Below are positions 1-8,424 of a DNA stretch of 64,000 bases, piece by piece. The translations under genes were made by a program, and so were the position numbers. The notes under the pieces were generated by a model. It ran no database searches. It saw only the letters and a list, made by a program, of their open reading frames with translations, and had not been told where the DNA came from. The stretch spans positions 38,183 through 102,182 of the forward strand of contig NZ_VWPY01000011.1 in the NCBI RefSeq assembly GCF_011839805.1. Direction: 5' to 3'. Source of the stretch: Kineococcus rubinsiae. Its GTDB lineage: Bacteria; Actinomycetota; Actinomycetes; Actinomycetales; Kineococcaceae. Position 1 is the first letter of the stretch; each line of letters begins with the position of its first letter.

Positions 1-2
1 AG

Positions 3-764
3 CCGGCCGCCGCGAGCCCGAGCGCGTCCTCGACCAGCGCCTCGACGTCCCCGACGTCCTCCGCCTCGTCCACCTCCGCCGCCTCGCCGACCTCCAGCGC
101 CCCGTCCTCGAGCTCGTCCACCGCGGACGGCACGCCGGACGCCCCGGGCGCCGGTGGCGGGACGGGCTGCGCGCCGAACGGCGCGGAGGCCCCCGCCGGG
201 GCCGGGACCGCCGTCACGGGCGACGTCGACCTGGACGGCGAGGCGGACACCGTGTGGCTGGCCGACACCCCCGACCGCACGCTCGGCATCACCACGGCCT
301 CCGGTGCGACGTTCTCCACGACCTTCACCAGCGCGGCCCCGCAGGCGGCGTCCTCGCTGGGGCAGAAGCTCCAGCCCGCGGGCCCCGCGATCGTGCTGCT
401 GAACACCGGCCGCTCGGTGGCGCTGTACGCCGTCGTCGACTGCGCGCTCGTGCCCACGCAGAACGCCGAGGGCGAGCAGTACACGTTCGACCTGGGGTTC
501 ACCGGCTACGGCACGGGCGTCGGCTGCGTCGCGGGCGGCGACGAGGAGGACCTGCAGCTCGCGGGCCTGGACGCCGAGGACACGGGCGGCGGGACGTTCC
601 GCGTGACCCGGACCGCGGTCGAGCTGAGCGACTCCGGCCGCCGCGCGGCCAACGGCGCGACGACCGTCGTCGCCGAGGGCCTCGCCGCGGACGACCCCCG
701 CGTCGAGAACGCGCGCACGGTCGGCTGCGGTAACCAGGCGGAGGGCGCCGACGAACCCCAGTGA
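3..764 (+). CDS. C-terminal part of an exported FG-GAP-like protein (5' truncated)
   Basis: The frame is open to the left edge, so the start lies outside the window. The visible part opens with about 45 residues of almost pure Ser/Thr/Ala/Pro, a typical flexible linker of actinobacterial surface proteins. A globular domain of about 200 residues follows. It contains the calcium-loop-like run DVDLDGEADTVWL, which resembles FG-GAP/VCBS repeats, and two later cysteines that could form a disulfide. The signal peptide or membrane anchor would lie upstream. The function is unknown; the linker suggests export, which is inference. The gene converges on the VOC gene, and a hairpin lies at the junction. 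Confidence 0.7.
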   Translation, partial: PAAASPSASSTSASTSPTSSASSTSAASPTSSAPSSSSSTADGTPDAPGAGGGTGCAPNGAEAPAGAGTAVTGDVDLDGEADTVWLADTPDRTLGITTASGATFSTTFTSAAPQAASSLGQKLQPAGPAIVLLNTGRSVALYAVVDCALVPTQNAEGEQYTFDLGFTGYGTGVGCVAGGDEEDLQLAGLDAEDTGGGTFRVTRTAVELSDSGRRAANGATTVVAEGLAADDPRVENARTVGCGNQAEGADEPQ

Positions 765-767
765 CCC

Positions 768-786
768 CCCGGCGTCAGGCGCCGGG
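768..786. terminator. Hairpin between convergent genes
   Basis: The arms CCCGGCG and CGCCGGG pair perfectly around a 5-nt loop. That loop contains the stop codon of the minus-strand VOC gene, so the hairpin could end transcripts from both sides. It has no U-tract, which is normal for GC-rich actinobacteria. Confidence 0.45.
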
Positions 787-1149
787 CAGGAACAGGCAGA
801 ACACGTGCCCGTGCGGGTCGCGCAGCACGCGCACCCCCGGCGTCGGCTGGTGCTCCTCGACGCGCGCGCCCAGCGCGACCGCGCGGGCCTGCTCGGCCTC
901 GAGGTCGTCGACGAGGACGTCGAGGTGGGCCTGCAGGGCGACCCCGCCCTCGCGCCACGGCCACGTCGGGGGCACGTCGGCGGCCTCGCGCTGGAAGCTC
1001 AGCCCGGGGCGCTCCGCCTCGGGTGCGCGCAGCCGGGCCCAGCCGGGGTCCGACGCCACGGTCTCCCACCCGAGCAGCGCGGCGTAGAACGCGGCGTGCG
1101 CCGGCGGGTCGGGCGTGCCGATCACGACGGCCCCGAAGGACGCGGTCAC
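775..1149 (-). CDS. VOC (glyoxalase/bleomycin-resistance fold) protein
   Basis: This 124-residue protein has one or two VOC betaalphabetabetabeta modules. The N-terminal part FGAVVIGTPDPPAHAAFY and the C-terminal RDPHGHVFCLF are typical of small glyoxalase-like proteins, many of which bind a divalent metal and a small ligand. The GTG at 1149 was chosen because an AGGA ribosome-binding site lies 8 nt upstream; the TTG at 1173 lacks one. It lies 39 nt downstream of efeB on the same strand and may be cotranscribed with it. The substrate cannot be predicted. Confidence 0.8.
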   Translation of the reverse strand: MTASFGAVVIGTPDPPAHAAFYAALLGWETVASDPGWARLRAPEAERPGLSFQREAADVPPTWPWREGGVALQAHLDVLVDDLEAEQARAVALGARVEEHQPTPGVRVLRDPHGHVFCLFLPGA

Positions 1150-1188
1150 CGGGCCATCCTGGCTGCGCCGCAACGCTCTGACCAGGGG

Positions 1189-2451
1189 TCAGGTGAACAG
1201 GCCGTCGCCCCAGCTGCCGTCGGGGCCGACGCCGGGCGGGCACGCGAACACGGCGCTGCCGACGTGCTTGACGTACTCGGTCATGGCGTCGTGCGCGCCG
1301 AGCCGCCGCTGGATCGCGACGAACTGCGACTCGGGGTCGTTCTGGAAGGCGATGAAGAACAGGCCGGCGTCCAGCTGCCCCGTAACCGGGTCGAGGCCGT
1401 CGGTGTAGGAGTAGCCGCGGCGCAGCAGCTTCGCGCCGCCGTTGGTCTCGGGCGCCGCGAGGCGCACGTGGGCCTTGACGTCGATGACGGGCTCGCCGCT
1501 CGGCGCGGTGCGGTCGAGGTCGAGGGGGTCGAACTCCTCGCTGCCCGTCAGCGGCGCCCCGGTCTTCTTGGTGCGCCCGACGACGCGCTCCTGCTCGCCG
1601 AGCGTCGCCCGGTCCCAGCTCTCGATGAGCATGCGGATCCGGCGGGCCACGAGGTAGGTGCCGTCGCGCATCCACTCCTGGTCGACCGCCGGTGAACCGG
1701 GGCCGCCGACGAAGATGCCGGCGTCGAGGTCGGTGGTGTCCTCGGCGCGCACGTTCGCGGTGCCGTCCTTGAACCCGAACAGGTTGCGGGGCGTCGCCTG
1801 GCCCGCCGCGGTCGACGCGGTGCGGCCGAAGCCGAGCTGCATCCACCGGACCGCGACGACGCCGCGGCCGATGCGCAGGAGGTTCCGCACGGCGTGGAAC
1901 GCGACCTGCGGGTCGTCGGCGCAGGCCTGCAGGCACAGGTCCCCGCCGCAGCGCGTCGGGTCGAGCTGCTCGCCCGGCAGCGGCGGCAGCTCCTGCAGCG
2001 CAGCGGGTCGCTTGTCCTGCAGACCGAAGCGGCCGTCGAACAGCGAGGGCCCGTACCCGAGGGTCACCGTGAGGTTCGCGGCGTGCAGCTCGTAGGCCTC
2101 GCCCGTGTCGGCGGCGGGCTCGTCGGGGTCGGTGCCGATGCCGTCGGGACCCCCGACGTGGGCCCCGGTGGTCATGGCGCGCGTCGCCTCGGTCCAGCGG
2201 GCCAGGACGTCGGCGAGCGCCGAGGCGTCCGTCGTCGTGACGTCGATGGCCGCGAAGACGAGCTGGTCCTGCGCGGGGGTGGTGATGCCGGCCTGCCGGG
2301 CGCCGTGGAAGGCGACCGTGCGCGTGGCGGCGTTCGCGGTGCTCTCGGGCGAGCGGCCGGCGAAGGCCACGCTGCCGGCGCCGATGCCGGCGGCACCCAC
2401 GACGGCGGCACCCGTCAGCACTCCGCGACGCGTCGGGCGGACCCCGCTCAC
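1189..2451 (-). CDS. efeB: EfeB, Tat-exported DyP-type heme peroxidase
   Basis: This is the peroxidase of the EfeUOB iron-uptake system, 420 residues long. A twin-arginine signal (TRRGVLTGA, Arg 8-9) indicates folded export. DyP hallmarks are present: the distal GFKDG motif with Asp 229, and the proximal heme His 328 in KAHVRLAAP. EfeB proteins oxidise ferrous iron or act on heme at the cell surface and pass iron to EfeO. The GTG start at 2451 follows a strong GAGGAGGGG ribosome-binding site. It is the last gene of efeUOB, 47 nt after efeO. Confidence 0.95.
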   Translation of the reverse strand: MSGVRPTRRGVLTGAAVVGAAGIGAGSVAFAGRSPESTANAATRTVAFHGARQAGITTPAQDQLVFAAIDVTTTDASALADVLARWTEATRAMTTGAHVGGPDGIGTDPDEPAADTGEAYELHAANLTVTLGYGPSLFDGRFGLQDKRPAALQELPPLPGEQLDPTRCGGDLCLQACADDPQVAFHAVRNLLRIGRGVVAVRWMQLGFGRTASTAAGQATPRNLFGFKDGTANVRAEDTTDLDAGIFVGGPGSPAVDQEWMRDGTYLVARRIRMLIESWDRATLGEQERVVGRTKKTGAPLTGSEEFDPLDLDRTAPSGEPVIDVKAHVRLAAPETNGGAKLLRRGYSYTDGLDPVTGQLDAGLFFIAFQNDPESQFVAIQRRLGAHDAMTEYVKHVGSAVFACPPGVGPDGSWGDGLFT

Positions 2452-2498
2452 GACCCCTCCTCCTGCTGCTGCGACGTCCCCGGCTCGGCGAGCCGGGG

Positions 2499-3656
2499 TC
2501 ACTTCCCGGCGCCGGCCACGACCTTGCCGGACACGGTGGACAGCGGCTCGGCGAGGGCGTCGACCGCGGTGGCGAGCTGGCGGACCTGCTCGGTGCTCAG
2601 CTCGGTGTAGGGGGCCCAGCTGTCGCCGCGCTGGTAGGGCGCGAGGCCCGTCGTCACGTCGTCGAAGCGCTGGGTGATGGTCGTGACGAGCTCGGGGTCC
2701 GTCACGGTCAGCGCGGGCGTCAGCAGGTCGAAGGCCTTGCGCGCGCCCTCGACGTTGGCCGCGAAGTCGAGCAGGTCGAGGTGGGAGTAGGCCTCCTCCT
2801 CGCCGGTGACCTTGCTGCTGGCGACCTCGTCGAGCAGGGCGCTGGCACCGTTGGCGAGCTCGGCGGGCTGGAAGGTGACGTCCGCGGCCAGCGTCTGCAG
2901 CTGCGTCACGTCGCTCACGAGCTTCTGCGCGACCGGCGCCATGCCGGCCGTGGTGCCGTCGACCCAGAGGGCCTGCTCGATGCGGTGGAAGCCCGACCAC
3001 GTGGTGGGGTCCTCGACGTCGGCGATGCGCGCGTCGATGGCGGGGTCGAGGTCGCCGAAGCTCTCCGCGACGGGCTCGACGCGCTCGTAAGGCAGGCGCG
3101 CCGGGCCGTAGAGGGCCTTGGCGGACGCCACGTCCCCCGCCTCGACGGCGGCGGCGAAGGCCTGCGTCGCGGGGACGAGCTGCGCGATCTGCTCCTGGAC
3201 GTAGGCCTGGTAGCCGGTGGTCGCGGCGGTGAACAGCGGGTCCGCGGTGCCGGCGGCGGAGGCCGTGGCGCCCGTGACCGTGAAGGGCGTCAGCTCGGTG
3301 GCCGCGTTGGGGCACTGGATGCTGTAGGTGCCGGGCTGGACGTCGAGGGAGAAGTCCGCCTCGAGGCCCGGGGTGAGGTTCTCGCGCTCGCCGAGGATGC
3401 GGCCGCCCGCGTTGACCAGCTCGGCCTCGGTGACGGCGGACGCGCCGTCGTTGGTGACCATGAAGGTGGCTGAGCCGGCCGCGACGGTGTTCGGCTCGGC
3501 GGTGCACCCGTCGTCGGTCATGGTCACCTGGACGACGTTGCCGCCCGCCGCCGGCCCCTCGGCCTGCGCGCCGCCGCCGCACGCGGCGAGCAGGAGCAGC
3601 GGACCGGCCGCGGCGAGGGCCAGCAGCGGACGGCGGGACGGCGGGGTGCGGAGCAC
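2499..3656 (-). CDS. efeO: EfeO, iron-binding lipoprotein (cupredoxin plus M75)
   Basis: The 385-residue protein starts with a lipoprotein signal whose lipobox is LAAC (Cys 26), so it should be anchored on the outer face of the membrane. Residues 40-128 look like the cupredoxin-like domain of EfeO. They include Cys 51 and Cys 115, which could form a disulfide or bind metal. Residues from about 143 to the end form the imelysin-like M75 domain with the HxxE motif HRIE at 224-227. EfeO binds iron and delivers it to the EfeU permease. The GTG start is preceded by AAAGG. It sits between efeU and efeB in the classical order. Confidence 0.95.
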   Translation of the reverse strand: MLRTPPSRRPLLALAAAGPLLLLAACGGGAQAEGPAAGGNVVQVTMTDDGCTAEPNTVAAGSATFMVTNDGASAVTEAELVNAGGRILGERENLTPGLEADFSLDVQPGTYSIQCPNAATELTPFTVTGATASAAGTADPLFTAATTGYQAYVQEQIAQLVPATQAFAAAVEAGDVASAKALYGPARLPYERVEPVAESFGDLDPAIDARIADVEDPTTWSGFHRIEQALWVDGTTAGMAPVAQKLVSDVTQLQTLAADVTFQPAELANGASALLDEVASSKVTGEEEAYSHLDLLDFAANVEGARKAFDLLTPALTVTDPELVTTITQRFDDVTTGLAPYQRGDSWAPYTELSTEQVRQLATAVDALAEPLSTVSGKVVAGAGK

Positions 3657-3703
3657 GGCAGGGCCTTTCAGAGCGGCGCCGCTCGGGCGCACGAGGGGGT
3701 GGG

Positions 3704-4546
3704 TCAGGCGGAGACGGGCTGCGGGGCGCGCTCGCCCGCGGTGCGGCGCGCGCGCGGCCACAGGACGACCAGGAGCATCGGGACGGCGTAGACGACCCAG
3801 CCGAGGACCTCCGCGAGCGTCGGGCGGGGCTGCCACCCGAGGACGCCCTGCAGGAGCGCGGCCCGCACGGTGCCGGGCTCGACGAGCGCGGAGAGGTCGA
3901 GGACCTGCTGCTGGCCCGCGAGGAGCCAGCCCGCCTCGTAGGCGGTGTGCGCGGCGCCCATGACGATGCCGGCCGCGACGACCACGAGGAGGACGCCGGT
4001 GGCGCGGAAGAGCCGGGTCAGGTTCAGCTTCACACCGCCGCGGTAGATGCCGTAGCCGAGCGCGACCGCGAGGACCACGCCGAGGGCCGCACCCAGGGCG
4101 CCCTGCGCGTTGTCGCGCGAGTTCTGGAAGGTGGCGAGGAGGAACACCGACGTCTCCAGGCCCTCGCGCAGCACCGCGAGGAAGGCCATGGCGACCAGCG
4201 CCCACGACGACCCGCTCGCGAGCGCCGTGTCGGCCGCGCGCTCGAGGTCGCCCTTCATGGACCGGGCGTGCCGGGTCATCCAGAAGATCATGTAGGTGAC
4301 CATCGCGACGGCGACGAGGCCGACGACGGTCTCGAGCTGCTCCTGCTGGCGCTGGGGCAGGCCCTGGGAGTACGCCTGCAGCGCGAGGGCGGCACCGGCG
4401 CAGAGCACCACGGCGGCCAGCACGCCCATCCACACGTAGCGCACGGCACGGACCTCGCCGCGCTGTCGCAGGAAGGCCGCGACGATGCCGACGACGAGCG
4501 CCGCCTCGAGCCCCTCGCGGAGCCCGATGACGAAGGTGGCGAGCAC
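3704..4546 (-). CDS. efeU: EfeU, FTR1-family high-affinity iron permease
   Basis: This is a 280-residue membrane protein with about seven helices. It carries two REGLE motifs (residues 10-14 and 127-131), the iron-transfer signatures of the Ftr1p/EfeU family. It imports iron oxidised by EfeB and presented by EfeO. The GTG start at 4546 follows a GGAAGGGG ribosome-binding site. As the first gene of efeUOB, it carries the operon promoter region, where two DtxR/IdeR-like boxes lie 33-66 bp upstream of the start codon. This points to repression when iron is plentiful. Confidence 0.95.
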   Translation of the reverse strand: MLATFVIGLREGLEAALVVGIVAAFLRQRGEVRAVRYVWMGVLAAVVLCAGAALALQAYSQGLPQRQQEQLETVVGLVAVAMVTYMIFWMTRHARSMKGDLERAADTALASGSSWALVAMAFLAVLREGLETSVFLLATFQNSRDNAQGALGAALGVVLAVALGYGIYRGGVKLNLTRLFRATGVLLVVVAAGIVMGAAHTAYEAGWLLAGQQQVLDLSALVEPGTVRAALLQGVLGWQPRPTLAEVLGWVVYAVPMLLVVLWPRARRTAGERAPQPVSA

Positions 4547-4578
4547 GTGCGACCCCTTCCGCAGGACGCCGCACCAGG

Positions 4579-4612
4579 TGAGGTGAGGCTTGCCGAGGAT
4601 AGGGCAGCCTTG
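4579..4612 (-). promoter_or_regulatory. Two overlapping DtxR/IdeR-like iron boxes upstream of efeU
   Basis: Two 19-bp windows match the IdeR/DtxR consensus TWAGGTTAGSCTAACCTWA at about 12 of 19 positions each. One is 4594-4612, read on the minus strand as an AAGGCT...CTATCCT core. The other is 4579-4597, read on the plus strand as TGAGGTGAGGCTTGCC. They overlap by 4 bp between the divergent efeU and ilvA genes. Iron control of efeUOB is well known, but binding here is inferred from the match. Confidence 0.5.
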
Positions 4613-4680
4613 CCATCTCCAGCACCCCCCGGGGGGGCCTGTGGTGCACCTCACCCGGGGCGCGGCGCGACCATGGACCC

Positions 4681-6003
4681 ATGACGCCCGACTCCCCTGC
4701 CGCCGCGGACACCCTGGCGACGTCCCCGGCGGTCGCCGCGCCCGGCGCCGTCGTGGACGCGGCCACGGTCGAGGCGGCGGCCCGGCGCCTGGTCGGCGTG
4801 GTGGCGACGACCCCGCTCGAGGCCAGCGTGCGGCTCTCGGAGGAGACCGGGGCGCGCATCTGGCTCAAGCGCGAGGACCTGCAGGTCGTCCGCTCCTACA
4901 AGGCGCGCGGCGCCTACAACCTCATCGCCCAGCTCGAGGACGGGGCGCGGGCCATCGGCGTCGTGTGCGCGAGCGCCGGCAACCACGGCCAGGGCGTCGC
5001 CTACGCGTGCGCGGCCCTGCGGGTGCACGGCCGCGTCTACCTGCCCCGCACGACGCCGCGGCAGAAGCGGGACCGGATCGCAAAGCTGGGTGGGGAGTTC
5101 GTCGAGACGGTGGTCATCGGGGACACCTACGACGACGCCGCGGCCGCCGCGAAGGAGCACGCGTCCTCCTCGGGCGCCACGCTGGTGCCCGCCTTCGACG
5201 ACCCGCGGACCGTGGCCGGTCAGGGCACCGTCGCCATCGAGGTGGTCGAGCAGGTGCTGGCCGCGCAGGGCGAGCTGCCCGACGTGCTCGTCGTGCCGGT
5301 CGGCGGCGGCGGTCTGCTCGCGGGTGTCCTGGCGTGGATCGGCGAGCGGCACCCGAGCGTGCGCGTCGTCGGGGTCGAGCCCGCGGGTGCCGCGTCCATG
5401 GCGGCCGCCGTCGCCGCCGGGGGCCCCGTGACCCTGGCGAAGCTCGACACCTTCGTCGACGGCGCCGCCGTCCGCCGGGTCGGCACCTCCACCCACCCCG
5501 TGGTCGCGGCGTCGGGCACCGAGCTGGTCACGGTGGACGAGGGCCGCATCTGCCGGGAGATGCTGGCGATGTACCAGACCGACGGGATCATCGCCGAGCC
5601 CGCGGGGGCGCTGGCGACGGCCGCGCTGGCCGAGGCGATCACCGTCGAGCCTGGGTCGTCCGTGGTGTGCGTCGTCTCCGGCGGCAACAACGACGTCAGC
5701 CGGTACGCCGAGATCGTCGAGCGCGCCCTGATCCACGAGGGCCGCAAGCACTACTTCCTCGTCGACTTCCCGCAGGAGCCCGGGGCGCTGCGGCGCTTCC
5801 TCGACGAGGTCCTCGGCCCGGACGACGACATCACGCTGTTCGAGTACGTCAAGCGCAGCAACCGCGAGACGGGCCCGGCGCTGGTCGGTCTGGAGATCGC
5901 GCACCCCGACGACCTGCCCGCCCTGCTGGCCCGCATGGACGCCTCCCCCGCGAGCTTCGAGCCGGTGGCCGCGGGCGAACCGCTCTTCCGCTACCTGCTC
6001 TGA
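4681..6003 (+). CDS. ilvA: Threonine ammonia-lyase (threonine deaminase)
   Basis: This 440-residue PLP enzyme converts threonine to 2-oxobutanoate, the first committed step toward isoleucine. The PLP-binding lysine is Lys 74 in the motif SYKARGAYN. The phosphate-binding glycine loop VGGGGLLAGV lies near residues 206-215. About 90 C-terminal residues (from roughly 345) form an ACT-like regulatory domain, as in isoleucine-feedback-inhibited biosynthetic enzymes; the single domain matches the short actinobacterial form. It is divergent from efeU. The ATG at 4681 has no obvious ribosome-binding site. Confidence 0.93.
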   Translation: MTPDSPAAADTLATSPAVAAPGAVVDAATVEAAARRLVGVVATTPLEASVRLSEETGARIWLKREDLQVVRSYKARGAYNLIAQLEDGARAIGVVCASAGNHGQGVAYACAALRVHGRVYLPRTTPRQKRDRIAKLGGEFVETVVIGDTYDDAAAAAKEHASSSGATLVPAFDDPRTVAGQGTVAIEVVEQVLAAQGELPDVLVVPVGGGGLLAGVLAWIGERHPSVRVVGVEPAGAASMAAAVAAGGPVTLAKLDTFVDGAAVRRVGTSTHPVVAASGTELVTVDEGRICREMLAMYQTDGIIAEPAGALATAALAEAITVEPGSSVVCVVSGGNNDVSRYAEIVERALIHEGRKHYFLVDFPQEPGALRRFLDEVLGPDDDITLFEYVKRSNRETGPALVGLEIAHPDDLPALLARMDASPASFEPVAAGEPLFRYLL

Positions 6004-6043
6004 GCCCGCGGAAGGCCCCAGGCCGCAGCGGGGTTGCACCGGT

Positions 6044-6304
6044 GTGACCGTCGAGCTGTTCTCCTCCGCGTTCTGCGGGCCCTGCGTCAGCACCCGCCGC
6101 GTCCTCGCGCGGGCGGCGCAGCTGGTCCCCGCGGTGCGGGTCGTCGACGTGGACGTCGCCGAGCAGGTCGACCGCGCCGAGGCCGCGGGCATCCGCACCA
6201 CCCCGACCGTCGTGGTCCGCGACGACGCGGGCACCGAGGTCTTCCGCGCCGAGGGCGTCCCGACGCTGCCGCAGGTCCTCGTCGCGATGGCCCGCGTCGC
6301 CTGA
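6044..6304 (+). CDS. Small thioredoxin-like protein with CGPC
   Basis: The 86-residue protein has a thioredoxin fold reduced to its core. The redox motif CGPC is at residues 11-14 after the first strand (TVELFSS), and the conserved cis-Pro region TTPTVVV lies about 40 residues later. No signal peptide is seen, so it should be a cytoplasmic thiol-disulfide oxidoreductase. It is shorter than canonical thioredoxins (about 105 residues). The start is GTG at 6044, 40 nt downstream of ilvA. The partner protein is unknown. Confidence 0.85.
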   Translation: MTVELFSSAFCGPCVSTRRVLARAAQLVPAVRVVDVDVAEQVDRAEAAGIRTTPTVVVRDDAGTEVFRAEGVPTLPQVLVAMARVA

Positions 6305-6363
6305 CGCCGACCGCCGACACGTCCTCAGCGCGCCGTCCCGCGCGGGGCGTAGTAGAACCGGAC

Positions 6364-6399
6364 CGTCGGTGACGCGGACCCGCGGGTCCGCGGCCGACG
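6364..6399. terminator. Two-part hairpin downstream of the thioredoxin-like gene
   Basis: Inner arms CGCGGACC/GGTCCGCG (6373-6392) with a CGCG loop are extended by outer arms CGTCGG/CCGACG (6364-6399). This is the strongest secondary structure in the 215-nt gap between the thioredoxin-like gene and the tRNA; no gene is seen in that gap. Confidence 0.4.
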
Positions 6400-6519
6400 T
6401 GCTCCCCGTCGTGCGTCGCCCCGCCGCGACGAGCTGGAGCGGCCCGAGCCGTCGGCACCGTCCGGCGGTGACGGTCGCCCCGCACCGGGAGGGCGGCCGC
6501 GGCCCTGCCGCCGGAGCCG

Positions 6520-6593
6520 TAGGGCGGGTGGGGCTCGAACCCACGACCGAGGGATTATGAGTCCCCTGCTCTGACCGACTGAGCTACCGCCCC
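6520..6593 (-). tRNA. tRNA with CAU anticodon (Met elongator or Ile2)
   Basis: The 74-nt minus-strand cloverleaf is complete: acceptor GGGGCGG, D-arm AGCTCAGTCGGTCAGAGC, anticodon loop CTCATAA, and T-arm GTGGG/TTCGAGC/CCCAC. The anticodon is CAU and the discriminator is A; CCA is not encoded. It lacks initiator features such as three G-C pairs above the anticodon. It is either elongator Met or lysidine-modified Ile2. The acceptor position 4-69 pair is G-C, which matches neither of the Escherichia coli TilS discriminators. The terminal pair 1-72 is G-U. Confidence 0.93.
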
Positions 6594-6596
6594 GAG

Positions 6597-6620
6597 GGCG
6601 CCGCCGCGGAACGGGGCGCC
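6597..6620 (-). terminator. Possible hairpin after the amidohydrolase operon
   Basis: GGCGCC arms separated by 12 nt lie just beyond the amidohydrolase stop codon and just before the tRNA 5' end. It could end the operon or separate it from the tRNA. Confidence 0.3.
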
Positions 6621-6646
6621 GCCCGCGCCAGGGTAGCGGCCGGGAC

Positions 6647-7876
6647 TCAGCGGCGGTCGAGGACCACGTGCCCGGCCTGCACGACCACGGGGACGTGCTT
6701 GCCCGGGTCGGCGAGGATGCCCGCGTCCTGCAGGGGGTCACCGTCGACGAGGACGAGGTCGGCGTGGGCACCCGGGGTGAGGACCCCCACCTCGCCGACC
6801 ATGCCGAGCAGTTCCGCGGCCACGGTGGTGGCCGAGCGCAGGACGTCCAGCGACGGCAGCACGTCGGCGCGGATGCGGAACTCCTGCGACTGGTGGCGCT
6901 GCATCCCGCCGAGCAGGTCGGAGCCGTAGGCGATCTTCACGCCCGCTGCGGCGGCGAGCTGCAGCGCACCGATCCCGGCGTCGAGGACGGCGTCGACCTT
7001 CTCCCAGCTGTCCTGCGGCAGCCCGAACTCCCGCCCCTCCTCCTTAAGCGCCCAGTACGTCACGAGCGTGGGCACGAGGAAGGCGTCGTGGGCCAGGAAC
7101 AGCTCGACGCTGTGGGCGTCGAGGAGGTTGCCGTGCTCGATGGTGCGGATGCCCGCTTCCAGGGCCCGGTCGATGGCCCGCGCGGTGTAGGCGTGGGCGG
7201 CGACGTAGCGGTTCGCGGCCTCCGCCTCCGCGACGACGGCGCGCAGCTCGTCCAGGGAGTACTGCGTGGAGTCGATGCGGTCGGTCGGGGACGACACTCC
7301 CCCGCCGGCCATGACCTTCAGGTGGTGGGCCCCCTTGCGCAGCTCGTCGCGCGCGGCGACCCGCAGGGGTTCGACGCCGTCGACGACCCGGCCCATGCTC
7401 GCGCAGCAGCCGGGTTCCTCCTGCGCGTCGGCGCCGGGGCCCCGGACGTCGCCGTGCCCGCCGGTCTGGCTCAGGGCCTTGCCGCCGAACGCGAGGCGCG
7501 GCCCGGTGACGAGACCCTCGGCCTGCGCCTGGGCGAGGCCGAAGTCGGCGCCCCCCGTGTCCCGCACCGTGGTGAAGCCGCGGTGCAGCATGTCGCGCAT
7601 CAACCGGCCCGCGTGGGCGGCGACGTAGCTCGGCGCCCACGTCGGCAGTGCACCCAGGTCGGCGGTCGCGGCGGTGACGTGGACGTGGCAGTCGACGAGG
7701 CCCGGCAGGACGCGCAGGCCCGTGGCGTCGACGACCCGCGCGTCGTCGGGTGCGCTGAGGCCGCGCCCGACCTCGACGACGCGGCCGGAGCGGCTGAGGA
7801 CGTCGTGGCCGGCGAGGTACTCCCCCGCGACGAGGTCGAGGACGTCGCCGCCGCGCACGAGCAGGCTGTCGGTCAT
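6647..7876 (-). CDS. Metal-dependent amidohydrolase (imidazolonepropionase/prolidase-like)
   Basis: The 409-residue enzyme belongs to the amidohydrolase superfamily. Metal ligands can be placed: HxH at 64-66 (CHVHV), a candidate carboxylated Lys 187 (HHLKVMAGGG), His 228 (AAHAYT), His 248 (IEHGN) and Asp 320 (YGSD). This set fits the group that includes Xaa-Pro dipeptidases and cyclic amide or imide hydrolases. No signal peptide is visible. The ATG at 7876 overlaps the GAF gene stop (ATGA) and follows GGAGGAA. It is the third gene of an MFS-GAF-hydrolase operon, so the substrate is probably imported by the MFS protein. The substrate is not known. Confidence 0.85.
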   Translation of the reverse strand: MTDSLLVRGGDVLDLVAGEYLAGHDVLSRSGRVVEVGRGLSAPDDARVVDATGLRVLPGLVDCHVHVTAATADLGALPTWAPSYVAAHAGRLMRDMLHRGFTTVRDTGGADFGLAQAQAEGLVTGPRLAFGGKALSQTGGHGDVRGPGADAQEEPGCCASMGRVVDGVEPLRVAARDELRKGAHHLKVMAGGGVSSPTDRIDSTQYSLDELRAVVAEAEAANRYVAAHAYTARAIDRALEAGIRTIEHGNLLDAHSVELFLAHDAFLVPTLVTYWALKEEGREFGLPQDSWEKVDAVLDAGIGALQLAAAAGVKIAYGSDLLGGMQRHQSQEFRIRADVLPSLDVLRSATTVAAELLGMVGEVGVLTPGAHADLVLVDGDPLQDAGILADPGKHVPVVVQAGHVVLDRR

Positions 7877-8424
7877 CGGGGGGTTCCTCCGGGGTCGGTG
7901 GTCGGGGCGGTCGTGGCGCGGGCCGCGTGCCAGGCCCGCAGGGGTTCGCGGGCCAGCTCGGCGAGCCGCAGCGCCGCCGGGACCGAGGACTCGTCGTAGC
8001 GGCCCTCGGCGTCGAGGAGGCTGAGCGAACCCAGCGTCCGGCCGTCGTCGACGACGGGCACGTTGAGCGTCGCCCCGCAGCCCAGCGCCTCGATGGTGGG
8101 CCAGTCGGCGAAGACGGCGGCCACCTCGGCCGGGGTGCGCCCGAGGTAGGGGCGGCGCTGCACGAGCACCTGCTGCGGCCAGGGCGCGTCGCGCGGCATG
8201 AACTTCTCCCCGCCGACGGGGTACTCCACCGGGTGGGAGGTGTGGATGCGCTGCAACGCAGCCCGCTCGTCGTCCCACGCCAGGACGGTGAACAGCCGCA
8301 CGCCGAGGCCGGCCTGGGCCGCGGCCTCGACGACGTCGAAGCCCGGGGCGTTCTCCCCCGCCCGTTCCGGCCGGGTGATCGTCGTCCGCGGCGCGGTGGT
8401 CGGAGTGGTTCCGGTGTCGCTCAC
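7873..8424 (-). CDS. GAF-domain protein
   Basis: This 183-residue protein resembles the GAF domain of two-component and IclR-type sensors. The core LGCGATLNVPVVDDGRTLGSLSLLD near residues 124-148 is the typical GAF strand-loop-strand. There is no DNA-binding or catalytic domain. It is translationally coupled at both ends: its GTG at 8424 overlaps the MFS stop and its stop overlaps the hydrolase ATG. Stand-alone GAF proteins of this type occur beside transporters and amidohydrolases, where they may sense the substrate. Its role here is inference. Confidence 0.75.
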   Translation of the reverse strand: MSDTGTTPTTAPRTTITRPERAGENAPGFDVVEAAAQAGLGVRLFTVLAWDDERAALQRIHTSHPVEYPVGGEKFMPRDAPWPQQVLVQRRPYLGRTPAEVAAVFADWPTIEALGCGATLNVPVVDDGRTLGSLSLLDAEGRYDESSVPAALRLAELAREPLRAWHAARATTAPTTDPGGTPR

